64,000 nucleotides of DNA from Rhodosorus marinus. Taxonomy: Eukaryota; Rhodophyta; Stylonematophyceae; Stylonematales; Stylonemataceae. Shown piece after piece: positions 22,568-34,800 of the stretch. The stretch lies in NCBI GenBank assembly GCA_029953675.1, contig JAMWBK010000007.1, forward strand, positions 434,001-498,000, read 5' to 3'. A model generated the notes under the pieces. The model saw only the letters and a program-made list of their open reading frames with translations. It was not told where the DNA came from and made no database searches. Every line of letters begins with the position of its first letter. The first letter of the stretch is position 1. The translations under genes were made by a program, and so were the position numbers.

Positions 22568-23704
22568 ATGGGTGCATGTGGTGAGCTCGGAGGGCTTTGG
22601 TTCGGCTTTGTTCAGCAATCAATTGTTCGCTCTCATCATGAGAGAACCGCTCCCAATCGACAGGTCGTCTGTTCGAGATTGAGTGTTGGAGGACTTGAGG
22701 ACAGCCATGACCGTGTCTATCTCCCAGGGCTAAGAACCGCGGTTGCCAAGTGTCTGGTGGATGTTGAGGAGTCGAAGCACTTCAAGTCGAGGCGAATTTC
22801 TAGCGGCAAGAAGGTTGAACTTTTTGATGGCCTCGGCCGCGTCAACAAGGCCGAGTTCATCGGGTTTGAGAAAAACCGAGCGGAGGTTCTTGTAGGGGAC
22901 ACAGTCAAGACGAAAACTCCTCCGATCGACCTCACTGCGGCTATTGCATTCCCGAAAGGAGCAAGAGCAGACTGGATGGTAGAGAAGCTCACCGAGCTTG
23001 GAGTCAGTACAATCATCACCCTGAAGACTGAAAGATCCGAAGGCCAGGTAGCTCGGAATCACAAGCACAGGTCTTCTGAATGCATGGACGCGAGAAGAAG
23101 TAGATCCCCTGAAATTGTACACGAAGTCCCTATTGGGGTATTGACGCTTATTTTGGCAACGTTTTGGCTCAGGTGTCACCTTCCAAGCTTGAGAGGTGGA
23201 GGCGGCTTGCAGTCTCTGCTTGCAAGCAATGTAGACGAGACTTTTTGCCGACGATACACACGGAGGAAACCAGTATCCCCCAGCTTGCTGAACGAATACG
23301 TGCGAAGGAGTGGTCGGTATCCATTGTCGCTGCATTTGGAGGCTTGCCGCTAAACCAAGTGGAGCGTCGAAGTTCAAAGTGCCCGGTCATCATTGTGGGG
23401 CCGGAGGGTGGGTTAACCACATCGGAAGAGGAGCAGTTGTTGAGGTATCAGATAACCGCATTCTAGATGTTCGCCGATAGTCACGATAGGACTCCCTACG
23501 GAGTACTTGGTGAGGAGGAAAACCCGCCGGAAGAGTGAAGCGGGCGATAAGGCTTTTGTCACTGTGTTCGCTCTTGTGTCTAGCAGGTCTGGTTGTCAAC
23601 CTGTTAGCCTTGGACAGAACAGACTTCGAGTGGAAACGGCGTCAATCGGTCTCGCCGCATCTCTTTTGATCGCGTTCGACGAAAGCGGCTCACAAGCTTC
23701 ATGA
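22568..23704 (+). CDS. rsmE: RsmE-type 16S rRNA m3U methyltransferase (organellar)
   Basis: Exons 22568-23047, 23173-23444 and 23584 (or 23587)-23704 give about 290 aa. The RsmE layout is clear: N-terminal PUA-like part (KKVELFDGLGRVNKAEF), then SPOUT domain with AIAFPKGARADWMVEKLTELG, the SAM-knot VIIVGPEGGLTTSEEE, and the C-terminal RVETASIGLAASLL. The bacterial enzyme methylates U1498 of 16S rRNA; a eukaryotic nuclear copy should act on plastid or mitochondrial ribosomes. The N-terminus (MGACGELGGLWFGFV) may be a transit peptide. The last acceptor is a TAGCAG pair, so two isoforms differing by one residue are possible. Confidence 0.9.
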
Positions 23705-23761
23705 AACGTGATCGACGGAGTTGGTAGAAAAAGTTTTATTAGCGAGCAAAGGCGCCCGGGT

Positions 23762-25818
23762 TCATACTTTCTGTTCTCGCTGGCGTTTCAGGTCGAGTAA
23801 ATAATAGTAAAGGCTTTCTAGAGTTCTATTCCCAGGGAGTAGACGATCAAACCTGGCGATGTCGAAAACCTGACGTGGCTCCTTAAGTTTGTGTAGGGTT
23901 ACCGGCAAATCGTCGGATAGGAAAGGGTTGTCTTTCTCGCCAATATTCTCCGGCTTGGCGTACCTGTTTCGGATGTTTTGGGTTTTCCAGTGGAGGAAAG
24001 CGAAACCACAAAAAAAGGCTTGGTTCAGTTGACAATTTCAAGGCGGGTACAAGTCGGCGAAAGCGGAACCTATTCTATCGCCGACGGTCGAGGGTCTGGT
24101 CAACTTGACGTAGCACGTGGTTTTGCCAAGTAGCATGGTTCATGCAACAGCTTGGAGACTTGTAAAACAATTACGTACAAGTCCAAAGCCTTGAATATGA
24201 TGGTTCCGAAAATATTTTTGCGTCCTTTCATAGCTAGCTTTCGATTATTCTTGTTGGTGATCCTATGCCAACAAAGAGAGGTTTGTATGTCGCCGCCCCA
24301 ACATGTGTGAAATTCTGAAATGCACTCCGCAACCCGAGACCTGATCTGCTTCTTGCGAAAAAGGTTTGCGTTAATCAGTAGTGGCTACTCCTAACCCATG
24401 CTGGAGCTTGAAAAGCGCGTAAGTAACCCACCAGGGCTGTACTGGCATGATTCATCAAAATGCCAGATCCACCGTGCGCAAATGGGGGACTTTCCTTGAG
24501 GACCCTGTCGAAACAACCTCTAGTAGGTTTCGGGACTCCGAAGAATCTTCCAATGTACACAGGCTTCTGAATGGGAAGCAAAAACATAGGCCTCAATTCA
24601 GCGCCCAGACAGGCGCGTCAAGGGCAAAGCTCTCCTTCGTATCGCTTCCCGAACTAAGCGAACTCGTCTTAAACTCACCTTGTCCTCTTGTGGAAGTCGT
24701 CGCTCTAGAAGGTTCGTGGCTAGGTTGTCCAGGAGCACGTAGGTATCATCATCCACCATAAGATAGTGCTTCTTGTCCGGGAACATGTCGTACATTAACG
24801 CAAACCCGGGAAGATTTTTGTCCTTGTCTCCCTCCCAGCCGCCTCCGAAGGTCTTCTCAAACAGTCCTCCTTCCGGTACATTTGCCACTCCTTTCAGCAG
24901 TTCTTTACTATACTCCTCCATACTGTGGATATAGTTGGTGTTCGACGTCTCTGCAATATACATAAGACATGGCACTATCCACACCGAAATACCAGCAGAG
25001 AAAACATCAAAAACGAAACAGCTCTTAGACAGACAAACCCCTACGGTGCCTCCAGCAACTCGGGAGTGCTGAAACGCTTCCTCTGTGTTGGATGAGACTA
25101 TTCGTACTCTTTCTCCCTGCCAACCAGGTTTTGTTAACCCATTCCAACCTCTCCTCGTACACATCCTGTCCTGTTTTTATAGCGATTACGACATCGTTCG
25201 AGATTTTATCCCAATCGCCATCTGTTCTTCCTCCAGACAGGATCCTATTTCCAGTTATATCCATCATTAGTTGCTACACGAGCTCACACATTGGCTCTTT
25301 GTGCGTGCATTTGCTTGCTGGTACTGCTTACTGGTCCTTAAGGTGGTCAAGCAACGGTCGATAGGACTCGAATTCTTTCCCAGCTGGATGATACGCAGCA
25401 CGCTCATGAGTTGTTGTCTGATCCGCCAGACTCCCAACGGATACCCCGTGAATCTCAGTGTCCGCAACCTGTAGCGTCGCACCACCTTTTCGTTAACAGA
25501 AGACACTCAGGGGTCAAGAATGAACGAGGTGCAAACCTTAATTGCTGCCTCCGCTTCATGAGCCTGCTCCTTCTCAGCTTTATCCTCTGCGTAGACATCG
25601 TGCAATGCCCTGTTACTCCTGGCGTGATTTAATGAATCGTAAACAAGGCCACTGAGAAGAACTTGACTCCAGATGGCGAGAACCGCGATACTCAGCAAAA
25701 CAACGCCCCGGCGTCCACACAACCCACCAGACTCATTCTCCCTATCTTTGCGAGAAAATAAACCCGATTTACCAAACCGGCGCAGAGTTTTCTTCCATTC
25801 TTTCGACGCAGGAGTCAT
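23762..25818 (-). CDS. GT31/fringe-like glycosyltransferase, type II membrane protein
   Basis: Begins with a short basic cytosolic tail and one membrane anchor (about residues 37-58), as Golgi glycosyltransferases do. Exon 1 is 25537-25818, exon 2 25332-25468, exon 3 starts at 25244. The lumenal part shows DVVIAIKTG, RLEWVNKTWL, the metal-binding HYLMVDDDTYVLLDNL, then in further exons KPVYIGRFFG, FAHGGSGILM, and CWGGDIQTSLC, ending near 23762 with PRQVFDIARFDRLL. This order fits fringe/GT31 enzymes, which add galactose or GlcNAc to glycans. Near 25105-25125 the family-like frame switches by one base (to VRIVSSNTEEAF) with no intron I can place, so a sequence error, an odd intron or a real lesion is possible. 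Confidence 0.75.
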
Positions 25819-26419
25819 TCTCTACGCTCGAGCCGGTCTTCCAAGTCTATCCTCCAGATTCAGTACCTTCATTAGTCCCCTTCAATCGAACCGGGTAAAC
25901 GAGTCATACAGAGATTATCCATCCTTGGGCGAAGCACGATGACCAGTGACCAGACTTTGAAGCTTGACTGGTTTGCAAACCCATTTAGGTTCGCAATGCA
26001 TGTTTGCCGTGGTTTTTGGGCATAGCTTGTGTTTCTCTGAAGAAGAGGACTCCAGATTTAGCTCTCATGTTGTTTTCTAGACGCGGGCGCGGATTGAATC
26101 CAGCCGGTGCCACTGCTGACCAGCGCGGCGAAGAAGTACGTACGGTTTTACTTTTTTTTGTGGGTGGAATGCAGCCTACTGTTCCGTTGGCCTTCAGCTA
26201 TGTGTTTAACGCAATTCATTGCTCAGAAAAAAAGAACATACTGGTCAAGTCTTTCCGCTAAAGGGCTACGGACTCCTCTCGTTCCAACCTCAGGCTAAGC
26301 TCAGGTCGACTTTCCACAGAGCATCGACTGCTTCCCCTTAAGAACTGGTCTCATCGCGAAAAAAAGGCGAAAGGAGAACTAAGGGAAGGAAAGGGAGAGA
26401 ACCAGGAGCCGACTTCATA
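25819..26419. other. Intergenic spacer upstream of GT31 gene
   Basis: Upstream flank of the minus-strand glycosyltransferase. Short frames only; nothing recognised. Confidence 0.3.
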
Positions 26420-26737
26420 ATGGCAACATTTGCGATTCCTCAAGGGCTTCCGCGATCATCGAATGGTTTGCCAACGACCTTGGAATCGCTAGACGACTTC
26501 GAGCAGGCGCTGTGTGCACAGTTCCAGCCGCATGATCACGTGGAACGTGTACGGGCGAAACTCCGCAGAAACCCCGCAAGATTTTCCCGCTTAAAAGATT
26601 TTCCCGAGATGACCGAGGTGTTCCGAGACAATTTACCAGATAACAGGGACGAACATGACCGATTACCACCGGGTAAAAGAATTCGATCCGCTGCGCTACT
26701 TTCTCGTAGGTGCTGCATCGCTTTTCCGTTGTGTTGA
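26420..26737 (+). CDS. Short ORF, possible gag-like relic
   Basis: A 105-codon frame with an acidic/aromatic helix-like start (DDFEQALCAQFQPHD) and a basic middle. The segment loosely resembles the retrotransposon gag pattern (F-x2-AL-x2-QF). No zinc knuckle or partner domain follows. It is not an obvious copy of the gag at 16 kb. Treat as unconfirmed; it may not be a gene at all. Confidence 0.2.
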   Translation: MATFAIPQGLPRSSNGLPTTLESLDDFEQALCAQFQPHDHVERVRAKLRRNPARFSRLKDFPEMTEVFRDNLPDNRDEHDRLPPGKRIRSAALLSRRCCIAFPLC

Positions 26738-26939
26738 ATGCTCGCGACATATACGCTACATTTACCCGATGAAATGCGGGTACACCCGACATTTCATGTT
26801 TCCTTACTGAAGAGCGCAATGCATGGTGGGATGCTGCGAGCCTGACTCACGGACGACATCCCTCGTCTGGAGTCTCTCAGTTTTCCTGAATGCGAGATAG
26901 TCTCCAACTCTCCCTGAAGATAGGCCAGTCGCTGAGGGC

Positions 26940-27400
26940 AGACGTAAAGGTGCAATTTTTTGACTGAATAATCAATCCATTATGAAAACTGATTGATGAA
27001 ATTCTATTGTATTGAAATAAAATAAAACAGTTGGCTAATTCCTCCGACTCGAATATCCCCTCAAAAGCTACTGTGGATATAAATACTCTCTAATAAAAGT
27101 AATTTATTCTCATATATAACACTTTTCTTGCTGGAATACTAGGGGTATACTTTTCTCTGAGAAAAAAGGTCGAAAACCATTTTTACGCAAATTATGATTG
27201 GATAAAAACAGCTATTTCCTTTCTATTATCCAATTAAGTTACGTTTTAATTCTTTAATACTCACCAATAAAAATTCTTAAGAGGTCGTTATTGATTACTA
27301 CGACGTCATATTATCTAATTAAAATATATTCAATAAAATATGACCAATAATAGTGCCTTATTCGTTAGTAATGACCAATTATTGTTTTCTATGCGCGTAT
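26940..27400. other. AT-rich intergenic island
   Basis: AT-rich, stop-rich stretch upstream of NUP93, with several CCAAT/ATTGG-like words. A G/T-rich patch follows just before the NUP93 start. No gene seen. Confidence 0.45.
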
Positions 27401-27692
27401 GACTACCAAGGACATTTCTTAAGTATTTTCTTATTTTTGACGTTTGAAAATTGTGACCCTGAAGAACTTTGTCAAATGGAATTGGGGGATGAAGAGGGTG
27501 CAGTGGCGGAGCGTCGTTTGATGAAGAGGGTGAAGGCTGAGTGTCGTTCGATGCAGAGGTCTTCAGACTTCTTGGCTTTCTGGTTTCATGGGATCTGGAA
27601 CGAGCATTGTAATCTGCACTAGAAAACACGGTATACAGAGGTTTTTGGCTTTTTTGTTTTTCAAGGAATTTTGACCTTAGTTTGTTGGTTTT

Positions 27693-30600
27693 ATGTCTCT
27701 GATGGAGCTGGGAGAACTTTTGGAACGATCGGAAGCTCTGATCGTGAGGGAGCGGAGTGATGATTACCGGGATGGAATTCCTCGGTTAAAGAGATCCCTT
27801 GCGCAGATCGAGGTTGATGCGCAGAAGGTATCGGCTGCAAGAGGTGCTGTGGGAAGGAATGCGGTGAGTCCATATCGTTGTTTAGATAATCCACTACGGC
27901 GTTGATATTGATGTCGATCCATCCACCGTGGCGTTCCCGGACAATGCTCTTCTTATTAGGTGAACGAGGCGAGGGCAGTTCGACTCCTTGCAGAGTATGG
28001 ATTTGAGACGAGTACCTTCAACAGAAAATTCAAACTCGCGAATCTGGATGGATTGGTCGAGAGCTATACGGATTTTGTCACTTACGTTGACCTGCCAAGT
28101 TTCCTAGAGAGGAACGTAAGCCCTCCACTGATCGCACGTTAAGGATCAAGCACTTGGCGCTTGGCAACTGAGACTGATAGAAACACCATGGATTTTTTTT
28201 TCTCGCAACTTTTCAAGTTTGAAGAAGGCGCAAGTGAGGCAAAGACAAAAGCTGAGAGCACTGCTCAAAACCTGTACAGAAAAGCTTTGGAATCCCGTCT
28301 GGAGAAAGACCTTTCTAGTGCACGATCTGGGCTTTGGAACGACATTCAGCAGACGCTTCAGCACAGCTCGAGCAAGCTGGACAACTTCAAGGCGATTCGA
28401 ATAAAGCAGCAGGCTGTGGTCTCGATCGATCCCGATTACTTCAATGTTATCCGCTCCTTCGTCACCTCAGGGGTGAATACGAACGTGCACAATCCGGCGG
28501 ACGCACTACAACGCGCTGTACACGATTCCGACCCTCACGTTGCTGCTTGTTATGACCTGGTAGCAATTCTCGCCGATGAGTCGTCCCGAAACAGAAATCT
28601 AATCCCTGCTGCGAGACGGATCCTTGAAAAGCAGTTCAGGGCTAGACTGGAAGCGAAAAATCCTGCCATGGGATCCTTGCGGGATTCAGTTGCACTGTTT
28701 CTACGGACGGAGACACCAGAGCTTGCTGATGATGACGCAGCGAGTGGTGTGGGAGGGAGTGTTGCCCTGTGGCCACAGGTAGGAACAATCTCTGCTGATG
28801 CCCAAACAGCGGTATATCGTCCCAAGGCCCTGAGAACGGAGGTTGTTCGTTCTCCTGTCAAAGCAAGGTCTTTTTCCTGTTGCGCTGTGGGGCCGCTAGA
28901 GAGGCTCTTGAGCTTCTAGATCAGAACTACGAGGACGGAGGTCACTATTCCGGATTTCTAAGAAACTTTGTAGAGAACGAGGAGAGTCTTGAGGAGGAAA
29001 CTCTGAAAGAGCTGATTCAGGAGTACTCCCTCACGGTTGTTCGCGGTTCAGATACTTACCAGAAAGCGTGTTATGTACTGCTGGCGAGAATTGATCCGCT
29101 CGGAGAGCCATACCTGAGCAGTGAAGATGTGCATAGGCTCAGCAAGTCCGTGGAGGACTACTTGTGGTTGATGATGTTGTAAGTGGTAGACCGCCTTCGC
29201 TCACATTGATGAAACCAATTTTCCGGTTGCTTGAAGACAAACTGTTCGCACATGGCGAACAGTTTGTCACAGAGCCGCTTCTTCTGCTTTTTCGAGGCTT
29301 TGATTGTTAGCTTAGCGGCTCGATGTTTGTTCCATGCAACCCACAGCTGTATTTGCACAGATGAGGAGCGATCATCGGTTCCCCAGGATCTGCAAAGTCA
29401 TCAGCTTCTCTTGGCTGATCTGCAGGCACAGATTCGTGGTCTTGGAGCACAGCATTTTGATCCGGAAGGGCGCAGGCCCTTTCTGTTTGTCTGGGTCCTG
29501 CTCTTGACAGGTCAATTCGCTTCATCCTTGGAGTACCTCCTTGCAAATGGTGAGTTTCTCTCCTCTTTTCGCTGTCTAGTTTCCTGAGACCGACCGGAAC
29601 GCAAGCGCTGCATGCTCGCTTCGACCATGGTGACCCGCATCGAAGCCTCTTCTGCACAAAGTTGAGGGGGGGAAGAGCGCCCGACTTCTCTTTCTCGTTG
29701 AGCGGGAGCATGGGCTAGGGCGACCTTTCTGACCTCGGAATGCTCCTCGATATGTGACTAGGTGATGTTGTGAACTCGGTGCACTTGGGGTTGCCACTAT
29801 TTTATTCCAAGTTACTGCAGACAGAAAGGCACGTGGTTGGTCCCAGCCGAGTAGAAGCCAAGCTTTTCGATTACGAGCTTCTGCTTGACGAGTACGCAAG
29901 CGGGTTGGCCCTGGCGTACCCGGCGGAGGCTGTGTACTATGCGTTTCTGATAGAAAATCGAACTAAGAGGTACGACGTTTGGGAAGCCTTTGATTCTCCG
30001 TCCGTAGTGACCCGCGGATAGCAAATTGACAGGATGCTTGCTTGCTCCGTTCAGGGAGGAGCTTCTGCTGAAGATTCTCGTGGAAGTGAAGGATGTCGGA
30101 GTCTTCCTCGGAAGGATCAACGAGGAAAACGTGAAGGTTCCGGGACAGCTTGAAGAGCTGGCCACGGAGAGGCCCGAGTTGAAGTTGGATGTAGCCAAGC
30201 TTGCATCTGCGGCAGCAGAGAAGATTGCACGCTCAGGTGATCTATATACAGCGCTTGAAATGTACTTCGTTGAAGGTAATGATGCAGCAGCGCTCGACCT
30301 TCTATTGCCCCGTATGAGCCTGGAGCTTTTCACCCAAGCCAGCTTCGATCGGGAGCAGGTGCTTTCGTACTCAAGAAGACTCTTAGGGTTGACGAAGGGA
30401 AAGCATTCGGACCAGACCAGAGGAGAAGAGCTGTTCATGAGGAAGAGGCGATCTTTAGATGTGCTAGTCAAGGTTGCACAGTTTCTGGATCTGCACAGAA
30501 GAAACGACAAAGTTAGGGCGTGGAAGGCATTGATAGAAATGGAGATTCTGCCCATACATCGAGAAGAGCTCAGCAATCGAGTTAAGGACATGGCTTTAGA

Positions 30601-30844
30601 CGGCAGTCTCCGCTTCGATAGGCATGTGACGAATGTTGGCGGTGAAATATTCGCCGTAGCCATGGACTCGCTGCGTACGTTGCTGCTCAAAGAGCAGGTT
30701 GAGGCCCGGAAGAGTCAGGACAATGCTGCGCGACTACGCTTACAGGAACTGGAAGGTGTTGCAAAGACCATGATATGCTTCGGAAGCATAATGAAATACG
30801 ATGGAGCGGAGGTCTACTCTTTGCCAGTGCTCTTAGGTACCTAA
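27693..30844 (+). CDS. NUP93: Nucleoporin NUP93/Nic96
   Basis: Seven exons (27693-27863, 27960-28115, 28173-28778, 28868-29178, 29347-29549, 29762-29969, 30055-30844) join in frame to 814 aa; human NUP93 has 819. It is a structural, all-helical scaffold protein of the inner ring of the nuclear pore. Family-like segments: VRLLAEYGFETSTFNRKF in the N-terminal part, WPQVFFLLRCGAAREAL at an exon junction, KSVEDYLWLMM, and the C-terminal EGVAKTMICFGSIMKY, which aligns with the conserved end of Nic96 proteins. Introns 57-212 nt. The joints at 28116-28172 and 29179-29346 were chosen by phase and are slightly less sure than the rest. There is no membrane segment, as expected. Confidence 0.88.
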
Positions 30845-31802
30845 CTCCGTATCGGGCTTCTCTATCAACGCCAATGTCGCTGGGCACCTCCTAGATTCTC
30901 AGCGGCTCGAATCAAACTGCAAATACAACTCGTCAGCTGTTCTCAACATCTGTTCGTAGTGTACAGTTCTTTCCACCTTGTCAATATAGTAAAAAAGTAT
31001 ATCAACCAGTGTCACCTTTGCATCTGATTCTCCTGTACACATACGAGAAATTTTCTTCACTTTTAAAATGAATAAAAGAAGAAATATTGAAGATAAGCAT
31101 GAAAATAAGCTAATACATCCTTAAAATATTGTATTTTAGAAATAATTTCCTCGGGTATCGTAGCGGGTTAATATATTGAAAAACTTAGGTAGGCTCCACC
31201 TCCACTAGTAGAAGAGGGGGTTGCTCAGTTCTGCGCCTCAGTTGGCCGTGCGTGAAAGCGACCTTCGAGAGGTCAGCAAGGAAAATTCGACATTTCATTT
31301 GCTCCTTCCGTTCAGAATGCTGAGCTCTCCAAGGTCGTTTTCCGCTCGAGGAAGGCACACGGTCAACTGTTGCGCAAAAAAAAAGACGATGTCCCGTGTA
31401 CCAGTCATGTTTTGCTCGCCCGGTACCGTACGTACATTCTACTACCCAACGTGAAGGGTGACATCGGTGGATAACCTTGGAGCAATGTATGGACTTGTTA
31501 CGGCTACACAGAGAAAGAAGCACTCTTCGGTAGAAGGCATCTTGAGGGCCAACTGCTGTTCTTATCCGCCCGGCAAACACTTTTCGGGAATGCGATGCAG
31601 GATGACTCAGACTTCGAATCAAAAATTTGGTTTTACACTGTACATGAACGACTTTTCTATTGACGAAAAGTCAGCATCGATATTGTCTTCGATCACCGCC
31701 GTCTGCCTGGGTGGAAGTCCTCCCAAAGGGAAGTTTTACCTAGCGCCCGTGGTGGTCAGTAGTTCAGCTGATTCCTCGCCACTGGGCACACCCTGTGCAC
31801 CG
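30845..31802. other. Convergent spacer between NUP93 and SUMO ligase
   Basis: Contains an AT-rich stretch (about 30960-31180). A short acidic minus-strand frame ending near 31660 could be an extra 3' exon of the SUMO ligase, reached through a very short intron, but this is not established. No independent gene is supported. Confidence 0.35.
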
Positions 31803-34800
31803 TCAACTAGCCGAGTTGTTCGTTGGTGTCAGTTGACTGCACGTTCGATCTGTTTCTCGATCACTGGAGACCTCAGCTGATACCTCAGATGGGCCATGCT
31901 TGACTGCCTCCTGCTTAGAATCGCCGGATGAATCGATAGGAACTTCCCTCGGCATCAACGTTTCGTCTTCGGAATAGACTGCGGGCGTTGGAGGTTGGCC
32001 ATCAACTATTGTCTCAGTCATTGCCTGACCGATGGATTTCTCATTCATTTGCATTCCTAACATATCTGCTTGTGCTTGCTCGTCGGGGGACACGACGGAT
32101 TCATGCTGAGATCTTTCCACTCGAGTTCCTTCAGGAGGGGAAGAACCTTCAGCTTCCTTCTCAATGGAGCTCCCATCCTTCTCTTTTGGAATCTCTGGTT
32201 CTCGCTCCAACGATGGCTGGTCCGTTTCGTGGTCAACTGACCTCCCGCCCGTATCCTTTTCGTTGGACGTTTCCGGTTCTCTCTCCAACGATGGCTCTTC
32301 CGTTTCGTTGTCAACTAACTTCTCCTTCGACGTTTCCGGTTCTCCCTCCAACGACGGCTCTCCCGTTTCGTTGTCAACTGACCTTCTGTCCGTATTCGTC
32401 TCGTTTGACATCTCCGGTTGTCTCTCCGACGATGGCTCTTCCGTTTCCTTCTCAGGAACATATGTCTCCCGTTCCATAACAAACGAAGGTTCTTCCGCCT
32501 CCTCCTCAGCGGGAAGCGGTTCAGCTTCCTTCACTTCAGACGGCTCTGATACTGACTTCTCTACGACGGACTCCCCAACTTCTTCGCTAAAAGGCAAACT
32601 CGCTGTAGGTTTCTTGGATACAGATTTCTCGTGTTCCCTGTCGCGCATAATTTCCTCCGGTTCTTTCAAATCACCAAAAACTTCCGCTATCGCTTTCTCA
32701 AAGTCAGACTCGGTCGGCTCACTCCCTGCAGGCTCAGATGATTCCCTCTGAGCCGAGTTTTCAGCAGATGGCTCGTCTGGATCAATGTCAAACGACATCT
32801 CAGCTGGATCAATTTCCATAAGCACATCAGGTGGTTCGATATCGACAGGAGCACGAGCTCTTGTTCGCGGTCGACTTCCTCCAGTCACGGAACTTGGCAA
32901 TACACGGCTAGCAGCAGGAGTAGAGGGTGTTTCCGTGCTCTCACCGCAGGTCCCCAAATTTCCAACCCTGCTCTGTGAAGCCTCTTCACCGGAGTTAAGT
33001 GGAATCGTTGCGGTTTCAACACTCCCTTCCCTCCCCATAGACTGCAGCAGCTGAAGCCGCATTCTGTCCCGATTCAGTCTATTGAAGGTAGCCGACAAGT
33101 GGGGACTTATCCGAGGTGTCACCGGGACTTCATCGTCATCGTTATCCGTGAGGTCGATTGTTACCACGGATTTTCTGCGCTTTACAGACCTCGGGGTCCA
33201 GGCTGGCGTGGTGAATGACCTAGCCCCCACTGATGAGAGCGGCTGGTCACTTTCGAGATCAATCTCCTGCGCAACTTGACCATTGTCAACGCTGGTTTGC
33301 GGTGTTGGCAGGCTCAGCTTTCCATCTGGGTGCAGTTCAACTTCGTCAGCATGGGGAAATTCTTTCAGGGCCTCTTCGTTGAGCGGGCATATATACAGTT
33401 GCTGAATGCTTGCAGTCTTCTGGTTACACACTGGGCACTGCGATCGAAACAAGCAAGGCGCACTCAAAATTAGCGGATGCCCACAATCTTGCCGGTGGCT
33501 TAAACGCTGGCTTTCGGGGACAAACCTCGTCGCTCTTCCTAGTTGTTTCCATTGTTAAATATGTTTCCAGATTGAAGCACTGCACGTGATTGCATTCTCT
33601 CCCTTTCACCGGAATATCAATTCTGCCTTGCGACAAAGGGCATTTCATGGAAAAGCTAATAGAACTGCGAAGTACGAAGGGCAGGACATGAACACGAAGT
33701 AGTTGGCTAATGAGTGACGGGCACACTCTTTCCGCGAGAAAGTACGTGCCACTGGCTCTGCGTTTTAAATAGCATACTCCACTTTGATGTCGTCAGGACC
33801 AGCTGAAAACTTGGTCAGTTCTTTCCGACGGGCCTTTTCCAGGGGCAAAATTCGTGTTGTTTGCTGCCTAGCAGCAGTGACCCGATCCTGACCACGTTCC
33901 TCCTGAAGTTCGTCAAGACGGACCACTCCCTTTTCATCGGGAGGTTTATAGGCCTCAAAATACTCAACAGTGGACGTTCTCACCATCCGAACTAAATCTT
34001 CCCTATCCTTCACGGTCACCTACATAACAAAAGGTTCCAAGGAAGCGAATGAGGCTGAGGAGTACTCTAATGGAGGGACGGTGAGGGAGTTTCTTTGTTA
34101 CCGTTTGTGCCAACACGCAGTGAAGAGCATTCTGTCTTAGACGCGAGTAGTCAATACCCTTTATCTCGACGGTGTTCATCGCATGCGAACTCCCGCGTTT
34201 CTTCTTCAGAAAGGGGGTTAAATCCAGGAAATATTCTGCTTGAAACGAGAGACACCTATCCGCCTGTTTTTCGGTATGAAGAAAGAGAGCATCAGTGGTT
34301 TGCTCGCAGAAGACGGGGTCTGCCTTGTCGGCATACGTGCAACTGATCCTTTGGGAGGAAAACTGTTAAACTGTTTACGTCGAATGACCAGTTCTTCGGG
34401 CAGAAACTAGTCGTCCTAATCCCTCCTCTGTAGTTTTCGACCCTTAGGAACCTGATTAACGCAACAATTTCGGTTTGAGTTGTTGAAAACAGTTTTTTTC
34501 AACGGCGCATTTCGTGCTATGCTGGACTTTGCCGGCGGTGAACCGCACCTCAAGTGGACACGCAGGTTTTTCGGGCGTCTAAACTGCAGTGTCTCGGGCG
34601 TTGCGAAATGGATCCTCAAAGCACCTACTCGAAGCAAAAAAGACTCCTTTTCAACATGACGGCGAGACTAAGCGGCCTAGTTGACACGCGTCCGACTTTT
34701 CAGCAAATACCTTTCCGCCATTCGTTAAAAGTTTGGCACAAGAATCGGGGCTTCCCGAGCGGTGCATCGAAAGCTTGAAATCTAGGATCAAGACTTTTCA

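Noticed and set aside
29812-30690. 292-codon minus-strand frame opposite NUP93
   Set aside because: Antisense to exons 6-7 of NUP93, whose sequence matches the family on the plus strand.
31458-31880. Plus-strand 140-codon frame downstream of NUP93
   Set aside because: No motif, partly antisense to the SUMO ligase tail; composition gives no support.
32164-32751. 195-codon plus-strand frame opposite the SUMO ligase tail
   Set aside because: It is antisense to the acidic repeat tail and mirrors its repeats; the minus frame carries the SP-RING and SUMO-interacting motif.
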